Shown: one piece after another, positions 1 to 8,809 of the stretch
Numbering within the stretch: the stretch's first letter is position 1
Layout of the letters: every line of letters starts with the position of its first letter
Notes under the pieces: model-generated
Databases searched by the model: none
The model's input: the letters and a program-made list of their open reading frames with translations, nothing else
Told to the model about the DNA's origin: nothing
Assembly (NCBI RefSeq): GCF_905220415.1
Contig: NC_059554.1
Span: 4,117,001-4,181,000 of the forward strand
Direction: 5' to 3'
Source of the DNA: Colias croceus
Lineage: Eukaryota > Arthropoda > Insecta > Lepidoptera > Pieridae
Length of the DNA stretch: 64,000 nucleotides
Made by a program: the position numbers and the translations under genes

Positions 1-456
1 CGTAAATCGTATATAATTATTAGCAGCAATTAAGGTGTTCCCAGTTCTCCTATATCATATCTATCATTATTAGCAGCGTTTAGCGCGACCTATATACAGT
101 CCACTGTCGAAGTAATACGTAAACCGTACACATACAAACATACAGGTGAAGCTAACAAAAGCGTGTTAAAAATGAATAGCTAAATGTGTTGCTAAGCGTA
201 AATCCCGAAAACGGCATACCTAACCAATTCGCATTTTTTTTTTTACGTTTTAGGCACAAGGTAAGTCAGAGAGAGAAAACACGAAAAAGGGCAATACACA
301 GAGCAAGTAATATAGGGGCAATAGGACAGAACATAACGTCTGCTGAAGTGCTGAGGCCTGGGGCAGCTAAAAACGCTGTCATTTATTCCAATACTAAGCT
401 ACGTGGGTAAATATTTAAAACTACATCATAGAAAATAAGCCAGGTTATAATATATA
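1..456. other. Intergenic DNA, no gene recognised
   Basis: AT-rich DNA with no convincing coding signal. The only open frame (186-410) has no homology that I recognise. The 19-base string ACAGAGCAAGTAATATAGG at 298-316 recurs near 8621 and 22917-22946, so this stretch probably holds the end of an unnamed repeat family. Confidence 0.5.
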
Positions 457-670
457 CTAGCTGCTCCGCGCGGTTTCCCGTTTCACCCCCGTGGCTACAC
501 TCCTGTTGGTCTTAGCGTGATGATATTATATAAAGCTTATAACCTTCCTCGATAAATGGGCTATCTAACACCGAAATAATTTTTCAAATCGGACCAGTAG
601 TTCCCAAAATTAGCGCGTTCAAACAAACAAACAAACAAACTCTTCAGCTTTATAATATTAGTATAGATTA
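457..670 (-). repeat. Lepidopteran SINE-like short interspersed repeat
   Basis: The copy begins CTAGCTGCTCCGCGCGG and ends TATAATATTAGTATAGAT, with a CAAA-repeat near the AT-rich end. The same element lies in the opposite orientation at 1051-1246, and a shortened copy is at 61319-61402. The GC-rich CTAGCT...CCGCG end and the TATAATATTAGTATAGAT end mark a repeat class that is very abundant in Lepidoptera. It does not code for protein. Confidence 0.75.
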
Positions 671-860
671 GTATAGATTCGTAGTAGGATTAGATAGTAG
701 GTACCTATGTAGTAGCTTTTTTTTTTGTTTAGGTATTTAATTTCAGTCAAACAGACCTCTGACGTCAATCAAAAAGTTGAAAGTTCGAGACTATATAAAT
801 GCGTTTGAAAACATGACATAAATATTTCAATTTGTGTATCTACAACTTATCCACTGTTTA

Positions 861-1412
861 GGCCGTATTCAGAAAGAAAGCTGGAAACTTATAAGCGTTT
901 ACCGGTGCTTGTCAGCGCTGCAGCTGGTTCGTTCTACAAATCTACACAAAGGAAGCAGGTTGAAGCAGACTAAGACAAATTTTATATGAATTTGATATTT
1001 TTGGTTCTATGGCATTCAAATGTTTTATAAATATAAATTAGAAATAATTATCTATACTAATATTATAAAGCTGAAGAGTTTGTTTGTTTGTTTGAATGCG
1101 CTAATCTCAATAACTACTGGCCTGATTTGAAAAATTCTTTCGGTGTTGGATAGCTCATTTATCGAGGAAGGCTATAGGCTATATATCATCACGCTAAGAC
1201 CAACAGAAACGGACCCACGCGGGTGAAACCGCGGAGCGCAGCTAGTAAATTTATATTTATACTAATTTTAGCGCTTACCAGCGCGTGTTGAAGCTTGTCG
1301 GCGCCGTTCAGTGCTTATCGGCGTGTGTTCATATATTTTCCTGCGCGGGTTACCAGCGCTGACAAGCGTCGGTAAGCGCTTATAAGTTTCCAGCTTACTT
1401 TCTGCATACGCC
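861..1412. mobile_element. Miniature inverted-repeat element with nested SINE-like copy
   Basis: Imperfect terminal inverted repeats of about 55 bp face each other at 861-920 and about 1353-1412. They share GCTGGAAACTTATAAGCG and CTTGTCAGCGCT on opposite strands. A SINE-like copy (1051-1246) sits inside, so that insertion is younger. No transposase ORF is present, so this is a non-autonomous DNA transposon. I could not define a target-site duplication or a superfamily. Confidence 0.65.
1051..1246 (+). repeat. SINE-like repeat, inverted relative to 457-670
   Basis: Starts TCTATACTAATATTATAAAG and ends CGCGGAGCGCAGCTAGT. It carries a TTTG microsatellite where the 457-670 copy has CAAA. The two copies match along their whole length on opposite strands, so the segment could fold into a long hairpin. 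Confidence 0.75.
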
Positions 1413-1678
1413 GCTTATACCTACTACAAGGCTGCTTCTATTTTGGATATGAGTATGGATATAAAAGTAAACATCTTTCTAGATAGGTACTGGCATGTTC
1501 GACCGAGACCGAAAGTACTCGACGCTTTCGGTGCTATGTGGGTTCTATATTTTCAAATTTTTAAGGCAGTTAACAATTTTTCTACTATGCCTATGGCGTT
1601 TTTTACTTGACACTGGCAAATAGTTATGCAAGTCCTTGCCAAGTCCTTGCATTCAAGGAAAAAAAAATACAATGGCGT

Positions 1679-1702
1679 TTGACAAATGACAGTGACAGTT
1701 TG
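1679..1702. promoter_or_regulatory. TGACA cluster upstream of POLR1C
   Basis: Three closely spaced TGACA pentamers (TTGACAAATGACAGTGACAG) lie about 190 bp before the POLR1C start codon. Comparable clusters precede six other genes in this window, which suggests a shared promoter element. Its function is inferred only. Confidence 0.4.
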
Positions 1703-1891
1703 ATTTGTTTACAATAATGTACTCTGTGGTTTACATGAGGCACCTTTTACCATGTGATTAGGTATTTGTTGTGAATGTGATTTTGAGAAAATTTAATCAT
1801 TGAGTACACAGTAAAGTTAAATTGTTGTTATAGTTATCGTGTTATTAAGAAAAACATTTTAAAAGTCAAAGTTTAAGAATATATAAGAGAA

Positions 1892-3616
1892 ATGCCAAAA
1901 TTAGACGAAAAGCCCCGAGTGTATCTTGAGGAATTTCGAGTTAAGGTTAATTTAGTTCTTGGTTTATTTAATATTTATTATTTAATTATTTATCGGGATA
2001 ATCATATAATAATGACAATTACAGAATGCACCCAATGATTATGGAATGGCTGATGAGAAATGGAATTTTAAAAAATTTACAAAAAATATGCGTATAGTTA
2101 TCGTAAGAATGGATAATTTAGAAATGGAATTTGATATAATTGGAATACAACCAGCCTTCGCAAATGCCTTTCGTAGGCTGATGTTGAGTGAAGTTCCAAG
2201 TATGGCTATAGAAAAAGTTTTGATTAGAAATAATACATCAATTATTCAAGATGAAATTCTTTCTCATAGACTTGGATTGATTCCACTTAAAGCTGACCCG
2301 AGGTTATTTGAGTACCGTCCAGAAGGTAGTAATAATGAAAAGGGAATTAATTTACTTTCAGTGAAATGAATAAATATATATTAGATGCTTTTAATGTTTT
2401 AGGTGCTACTGAGGGTACTGAATTTGATACATTGGAGTTTTCATTGAAAGTAAAGTGCACTACCAATAAATCACAGACAAAAGAATCATTTAAGACTGAA
2501 GATTTATATGAAAATCATAGTGGTAATATATTATTTACAACACTATTATTTTAATTGTATTGAAGATTCTCGCATCTTTTTCTATATTTGAGACTTGTTA
2601 TTCATTATTGGTTAATTCATAAGTATCTTGATTCTTTTGAGGAAAAGTAAAAATTCATATAAATTACATAATTCTATTTTTTTTTTACTTAAATGTTTTA
2701 GTGTACTCATCTCAAATCAAATGGCATCCAATTGGCAATCAGGCATCAGTACACAAGGATGGAGACATAGGTCCAGTTCATGGTGATATTTTAATATCAA
2801 AAATGAGACCCGGTCATGAATTAGACCTTAGTCTCATAGCTGTCAAAGGCATTGGAAAGGATCATGCTAAATTTTCACCTGTTGGTAAGTACAATAATGT
2901 TTAAAACTGCTTTGTATTTTTTTAATGTAACTTAGTAACTCATATCACTACATAGTATAAAACAAAGTCGCTTTCTCTGTCCCTTTGTATGCTTAAATCT
3001 TTAAAACTACGCAACGGATTTTGATGCGGTTTTTTTAATAGATAGAGTGATTCAAGAGGAACGTTTTAGTATATAATTTATTAGGTTTTAGACAAAGCGG
3101 GCGAAGCCGCGAGCGGTAAGCTAGTATATTATGATGCATGCATTTTTCTCTATTGTTGAATTCATAAAATCATACATATATGTAAATAATTCAAACTTAC
3201 ATTTCTTCTAGCTACGGCGACATACAGGCTATTACCAGAAATTATATTGACGCGGGAAGTGAATGGAAGCGAAGCGTGTTTATTACAAAGTTGCTTTTCA
3301 CCAGGAGTTATTAGTATTGACTCAAATGGATGTGCCTATGTAAAGGATGCACGCTACGACAGCTGCAGTAGGAACGTTTACAGATATGACAATATTAAGG
3401 ATGCGGTAATATTAAGCAGAATAAGGGATCATTTCATTTGTAAGTATTATTATGTAATCATATAGAAATGTTATCTTTAGATATAATGAATTTTTCTTTT
3501 TTGCAGTCAATGTTGAATCCGTTGGTGCAATGTCTCCGCAGGCAATCTTTGTTGAAGCAGTTAAAATTTTAAGAGACAAGTGTAAAACATTACTGGATGA
3601 GCTGAACACATTTTAA
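1892..3616 (+). CDS. POLR1C: DNA-directed RNA polymerases I and III subunit RPAC1 (AC40), complete
   Basis: Six exons: 1892-1945, 2025-2325, 2403-2522, 2702-2884, 3212-3439 and 3507-3616. All have GT-AG borders and the phases agree, giving 331 aa (the human protein has 346). The protein pairs with AC19 as the alpha-like assembly platform of nuclear RNA polymerases I and III. The alpha-type dimerisation motif FANAFRRLMLSEVP is at residues 63-76, followed by HRLGLIPL at about 99-106. Further on, KGIGKDHAKFSPV, TATYRLLPE and the C-terminal RDHFIFNVES and LLDELNTF match animal RPAC1 closely. The start at 1892 gives MPKLDEKPRVYLEEF, typical of the insect protein. Intron 4 holds a SINE-like copy. 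Two AATAAA signals follow the stop. The family assignment is secure; splice sites were set by eye. Confidence 0.95.
2945..3126 (+). repeat. SINE-like repeat in POLR1C intron 4
   Basis: Starts CTACATAGTATAAAACAAAG and ends with a GC-rich tail (GCGGGCGAAGCCGCGAGCGG, then CTAGTA). Copies of the same family occur at 33300-33492 and, inverted, at 33495-33648. Confidence 0.75.
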
Positions 3617-5238
3617 GTTCTAAGAAATAAACACCTTGGATATCAATAAAAAATAAATAAATAAAACAAGTTTAATTATCTTAGGTTTTTGTATTAATTA
3701 TTACTTATATAATTTAATATGTACCTAATTATATTATATCATAATAAAATTGTAGGTTTTAAAACAATACCCACCTTAAAGTTATTCAAAAAATGCTATT
3801 TGTAAATCCTACTACTAAATTAAATTGAATAAAGAATATGTTTACTATCTTATTTTTGAAATTTATCATAATTTAAAATAATAAAAAATCATACAATACA
3901 TACTGTGATTAATAGTATTTTAACAAAAATAAAGATTTCTTACCTCGTTTCAGATCTCAAGTTAATACTTTTTGTTGTGAATCATTTCATTATTATTTCT
4001 AATTGAGAGTAAAATTCCTTTTAAAAACCTTTAAAATTTGCAGCTATCACCATTAGTACAGTATTACATAATAAAAAAATATGTGAATAAACGACAAAAG
4101 CGAAACAACTTTAGTTAAACATTGTATGAAATTTAACGAAAACAATAATAACAATCATCATTATTTTTTCTATACTGAAGAAAAAAATCGAAAAAACAGG
4201 TTTATCTTCTATTGAATATGATAGCAGGTGGATAAAATCAATATTTTACTAATTAATTTTTTTAAACACCACAAACCTTGCCTCGCTAGCTATTACATAG
4301 TAAGCCTATAAAAATAAAATGTCAACAACACAATACAAGGAAGATTATTTTATTCAGACACTCAATTTAAAAACTTATTTGACTGACATTGAAAAATGTT
4401 GTTCATTAAACATACAACAAGTAAGACTAAACAGTAAATGCTGTAACAAAAGTCAGTACTGGAGAGAATTTAAATGTTTATTAGAGATTTTCAACACTTC
4501 ATAATATGACAAAAGCAACATTATAAATCATGTAAAATAATAAAACTTTAAATTTACTTCCTGCCACACCTGGTTTCTTATTGCATTAATGATTAAGGTA
4601 TAAGACGATACAAGACGTCAATATATAGAAGTAGTTGTTGCATCTTAACATGGAAAAAATTTAATTAATTTTTTAACGTCAAAATAGTCCTACCCAAATC
4701 TAAAGAACACAGATTATAATAAAAAGTATCTTCTACTATGTGATACAACAAATACAAATTGTATCAATTTTGAATGATAAAATTGTACCAAAGAGCGAGC
4801 GTGCAAGAGCAACTTTTGTCTCTGCAACTATTTTGTCTCTCCCATCACCTCTATAGGAAGTTGCGTCGCTACGTGCGTGCACTTTCTTACTAGCCCAAAG
4901 TTGAGACAAAAGTTGATCTTGCGCGCTAGCTCTAATATTACGACAAGATTGACATAATATCTCAACATGAACTTCCATTTTGACTCTTCATAATATGATA
5001 ACAAACATAGTGTAGTACCTATTGCTAATAGCATCACTAATGCAGACTGCTAATGAGAGCATCTTATCATTTGATCTCAACATAGTGTAAAACTATATAC
5101 TTTTACCATGTTAAATGACTCATATGATCTGTAGTACACAACAATAAACACTAAGATTTTAGCTGGAGATAAACATTTATAGAACTTATAATAACCTAAA
5201 TGGTAAACTAGATGAGGATGAAGTATTGTTTTGAATAT
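3617..5238. other. AT-rich intergenic region between POLR1C and the ZAD gene
   Basis: No supported gene. Open frames at 4319-4504 (+), 4736-4978 (-) and 4828-5037 (-) show no family motif or homology that I recognise. The part next to 5238 is probably 3' UTR of the ZAD gene, which is transcribed toward it. The 4800-4930 segment is GC-richer and carries partly inverted copies of ACTTTTGTCTC, possibly an old transposon remnant. Confidence 0.4.
3626..3650 (+). terminator. Poly(A) signals of POLR1C
   Basis: AATAAA occurs at 3626-3631 and again at 3645-3650, 10-34 bp after the POLR1C stop codon. The 3' UTR would be very short. Confidence 0.6.
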
Positions 5239-5660
5239 TTATTTTGGTATGGGGGGATGTGGAGGTCCATTGGAGTCACAAACACTAACATAGCACCCTC
5301 TGATCACTCTGGCTCGCCTTTGGCCTTTTAACATATTGGCCGCCTGTTCAATGCGCATTACAAGTCTATGTTGATTCTCCAAGCGCTCCAAACAATTTTT
5401 ACAAATCGTTTTTGGAAGGGGGTCCGAACGAGATACCTGCAAAAAAATATGACTTACTTGTCTATATTACTTAATTTCGAAATAGTTACTTACGTAGTTG
5501 TAAAATATATGCTTACATTGATCGAGAGATAACGGTTTATTTTCTCTGATATGCACAAGCGAATTCCTTCTTCTCCATAAATATGTAAGACTACACGATG
5601 CATTTCCGAACATAATCTACAGATAAATCCAGTCAACACCCCTTGATCTAAACTACCCAT
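5239..5660 (-). CDS. Small stand-alone ZAD (zinc-finger-associated domain) protein
   Basis: Two exons, 5660-5517 and 5436-5239, encode 113 aa. The splice junction (donor GTAAGC, acceptor TTTGCAG, phase 0) falls inside the domain. Residues 12-17 read FICRLC and residues 59-65 read ICKNCLE. The four cysteines (C14, C17, C60, C63) are the zinc ligands of a ZAD (zf-AD) fold, the arthropod dimerisation module normally at the N-terminus of C2H2 transcription factors. After the domain comes a helical stretch (NQHRLVMRIEQAANMLKGQRR) and a short Pro-rich tail (PPHPPIPK), then a stop. No C2H2 finger follows within the ORF. The domain call is firm. Whether this is a natural ZAD-only protein or the short isoform of a longer gene needs transcripts. 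Confidence 0.82.
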
Positions 5661-5890
5661 TGTAAAATCTTTTTACTTTATACAATATGTTTTGAGTACC
5701 TATTTAATATGCAGAAAGCATCATCTATTGTATCACTAAATGAAACTGAAACAATAAACACAAATATTGAGATAATTTGCTATTTGTCATTGAGTTGAAG
5801 TATCAAGTATTTTTTTATTTATTTCGCTTTTTTTTTCATTGCCATTCAATCACAGATCTTTCACAGATGTTTGATGTTATTAAATCGAAG

Positions 5891-5904
5891 TGTCAACTGT
5901 CAGA
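5891..5904. promoter_or_regulatory. TGTCA pair upstream of the ZAD gene
   Basis: TGTCAACTGTCAG lies about 230 bp before the ZAD start codon, which is read leftward. It resembles the TGACA clusters upstream of other genes here. Confidence 0.3.
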
Positions 5905-6082
5905 ATCACAGATAAAATATCATTATATGCGTAATCTCTTGGTAATCTATGATAATGAACAATATCTTTATTACACTTTTATTACTTATTTAATGCATAA
6001 TCTTAAAATTTTCTTATAAATTTTTAGTCTTCATAATGGGTATAAACCAAATAAACTTAAAGGTTTCAAAACTACATACTCC

Positions 6083-6573
6083 GTGTTTTCCAATTACAGC
6101 ACTAGAGCGCATTATGCGGCATAATGCTTAACGTTGAATGTTCCAATTACATCAATGCTTCGCACAATTGAGCACTCTTAAAAGTAATGCGCGTGAATTG
6201 ATGCGAGCAATCGATTTATCGTAAGTAATTATTAATTGTTGGAAAAAAATTTAAAGCTTTCGTTTCATTGTAGTTTTTTCGAAATAATCAAAGTTAATTC
6301 AAATTGTGTTAAAAAAATCAATATAAGTATGGATGAAGGTAAATCCAAATTACTTAAAATAACCGTAAATAGTTTTCAACCAATTATTATGTATACCCTT
6401 GTGTATACCACTTTATTTACACATTAATGAGGTTATTGCTAACTCTATGAATTTTTTTTTTTCAACACTGAACTTAGCGCAACCTGCTGGTGCGTTTCAC
6501 GTTCCAATTAAGCATCAGCATAATTCGGCATTGTGCGCCACTGAGTCGCATTATGCTCTGTAATTGGAAAACA
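6083..6573. mobile_element. MITE with TGTTTTCCAATTACAG inverted ends
   Basis: Starts TGTTTTCCAATTACAG and ends with its exact complement CTGTAATTGGAAAACA. Inside, GCATTATGC-type subrepeats and a second TTCCAATTA motif occur on both sides. The length is about 490 bp with no transposase. An open frame at 6236-6427 shows no homology that I recognise. No clear target duplication could be set, so the superfamily is unassigned. Confidence 0.65.
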
Positions 6574-6756
6574 GCCACTATAATATAGCTTAAAAATTAT
6601 GTTTTAACTATGAATAAAAAGTGAATTTGTTTGAAAAATGAAGAGTTAGGCAATAAAGCAATAAGAACTACGATGCTTAAATCTTTAAAACCACACAACG
6701 GATTGTTAATGTGTTTTAATTTTAAATAAATAGTTATTCAAGAGGAAGGTTTTAAA

Positions 6757-7130
6757 TAGGGATTTAACGATACCAACGATGCCAATAATAAACCAACCGA
6801 TACCGATATCAAACAATTCAAAAAACCGCGCCCAATGAACGATGCGGGAGGCCTCCCGCGCGTGCGCACTTCGTTTTCTGAAAAAACTCTACCAATAGTA
6901 AACTTTTATTAGGTACTGATTGTATCATATTGATGTATGTGTATTACTTAAAGTTTAACTGACTTTGTAAAATAATAATACTAAATGGTTTTGTTGTTTT
7001 TTGTTTTGGAATTTTTATTTAAAAGAATACGATTATCAGTTGAGTCTCTGTTAAATGTTGGTAACTTTTTATGAGCAATTATGGTATCGCCGATACATTA
7101 CTAAAAAAATCATGTATCGTTACATCCCTA
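6757..7130. mobile_element. hAT-type MITE with perfect 8-bp target duplication
   Basis: The ends are TAGGGATTTAACGATAC and the complement of TAGGGATGTAACGATAC (16 of 17 matching). The element is bracketed by identical 8-bp direct repeats GTTTTAAA at 6749-6756 and 7131-7138. An 8-bp duplication with TAGGGATGTAACGATAC-like ends is the hallmark of hAT elements. At 374 bp it has no transposase. It interrupts a SINE-like repeat whose halves lie on either side. Confidence 0.8.
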
Positions 7131-7163
7131 GTTTTAAAGCTTTTGCCTTTTAATATATTATTT

Positions 7164-7493
7164 ACTAGCTTCCGCCCGCGACTCCGTCCGCGCGGATGTC
7201 GGTCTTCGCGTGGATGGCTTATTTATCCATTTTGAGTACCTCTGACAATAACATCTTATAAATATCTATTGGACCCAATTCCCAAATACGGCTAGGCCTA
7301 TAATAATACGCAACGTGTGTTCGCGGTTCTACGGAACAACGTCTATGGATAAAACTGAAAAATTAAGATTATTCTTTTTCTACGTATTTTTCCAGGATAA
7401 AAAGTATCCTATTTTTCGCCCAGGATAATAAAGTTTAATTATACCAAGTTTCATCGAAATCGAACCGCTAGTTTTCACGTGATGCCTTCACAT

Positions 7494-7542
<49 letters not shown>

Positions 7543-7668
7543 AATTTTTTTAATCACATATTTGGGTTTGGTATCGATCCAGTAACACCCCCTGCTATTT
7601 ATTTTTTCAATATTTTCAATGTACAGAATTGACCCTTCTACAGATTTATTATATTTATAGAATAGATT
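7164..7668 (-). repeat. Short interspersed repeat with CAGA microsatellite
   Basis: Begins ACTAGCTTCCGCCCGCGACT and contains a (CAGA)n run at about 7494-7540. An inverted copy of nearly equal length lies at 47138-47625. This belongs to the lepidopteran SINE/non-LTR-tail type. The open frame that crosses the CAGA run is a by-product of the microsatellite. Confidence 0.75.
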
Positions 7669-7739
7669 AGTTTTAGACAAGGCGGGCGAAGCCGCGGTCG
7701 GATTTCGGAAAGCTTGTTAGAATATAATATAGGTATGTA

Positions 7740-7930
7740 CATCTATATTTTAATATATATAAATCTCGTGTCACAATGTTTATCCTCAATGGACTCCTAA
7801 ACCACTTAACCGATTATAATAAAATTCGCACACCATGTGCAGTTCGATCCAACTTGAGAGATAGGATACTTAGTTTAAATCTCAAATCGTTTTAGATAAA
7901 GCGGGCGAAGCCGCGGGCGGTAAGCTAGTC
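7740..7930 (+). repeat. SINE-like repeat, part of a tandem array
   Basis: Ends with GCGGGCGAAGCCGCGGGCGG followed by TAAGCTAGT and is directly followed by two further copies of a related family (7933-8098 and 8100-8485). Several short repeats are stacked head to tail here. Confidence 0.65.
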
Positions 7931-7932
7931 TA

Positions 7933-8485
7933 ATATATAAAAATCAATGCCACTTTTCGTTGTAATTCCATAACTCGAGAACGGCTGAACCGATTTCGAT
8001 AATTCTTTTTTTATTATATTCCTTGAAGTACGAGGATGGTTCTTATGTAGAGAAAACGTTAATATGTACCACGGGCGAAGCCGGGGCGGACCGCTAGTAT
8101 TATATAAAAATGAAACCCGTTTCGCGTTGTCATGGCATCACCTGTGAACGGGTGGACTGATTTCGATAATTATTTTTGAAGTGAAACTTCTTTATCGGGG
8201 TTGAAAAAAAAATTTAGTGTAACATTTTTTCGTTACGCGTGACATTTTTCCGTTACGTGCCATCTTTTTCTTTTAACTACCACGCGTGATTCGACGTATT
8301 TCTGTAAAGTTGTATATAGTCAATTATTTTTGAAAAATGAGGTCTTAAAGAAGTTTCACTTCTTACGTGTGTACACTAGTACACGCACATATTTTTTTAA
8401 ATATACCTTGAAGTACGAGGATGGTTCTTATGTAGAGAAAACATAAATATGTACCACGGGCGAAGCCGGGGCGGACCGCTAGTAT
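7933..8485 (+). repeat. Two tandem SINE-like copies, the second split by a nested MITE
   Basis: The first copy (7933-8098) and the second (8100-8485) share GAAGTACGAGGATGGTTCTT and end CGGGGCGGACCGCTAGTAT. Intact relatives lie at 10977-11144 and 34200-34365. The second copy is interrupted at about 8178-8390 by a 215-bp element that is also found alone near 21790. Confidence 0.75.
8178..8390. mobile_element. MITE nested in a SINE-like repeat
   Basis: The inner ends GAAGTGAAACTTCTTTAT and TAAAGAAGTTTCACTTC are inverted. Between them are repeated CGTTACGCGTGACATTTTT-like strings, and the element is followed by GTGTACACTAGTACACGC. A second, nearly identical copy lies at 21790-22003. A degenerate partial copy is near 14365-14415. 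Confidence 0.7.
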
Positions 8486-8809
8486 TTTATAAACATATAT
8501 ATATATTATGTATATTTTGAATTATGCTATTTGGCTCTGTTAGAATTATTATTTCAAATATTTAACTTGACCGGATTAATAGCAGAAGTGAGAGTATTGA
8601 TGTGTGAAACGATAGCCAACACAGAGCAAGTAATATGTATAATAGCCGAGGGTTTATTGACAATTAATATATAAATAATGAACACATATTATGTATTCTA
8701 TTATAACTATAATATTATATTATAATGATCTTTACAATAATTGGTATCCTGAACAATTAGTATAACAAAATGTAAACTCTGCACCATTAATCAATTACTT
8801 AAGTTTAAT

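Noticed and set aside
4319..4504. 61-codon ORF starting with ATG between POLR1C and the ZAD gene
   Set aside because: Lys/Asn/Leu-rich AT composition, no family motif, and it lies where the ZAD gene 3' UTR or spacer is expected.
4736..5037. Two overlapping minus-strand ORFs downstream of the ZAD gene
   Set aside because: They overlap each other in different frames, show no domain, and cover a GC-richer patch that looks like an old repeat.
7468..7680. ORF with repeated CLSV units
   Set aside because: It is a translation of the (CAGA)n microsatellite in an interspersed repeat; the same happens at 47138-47320.
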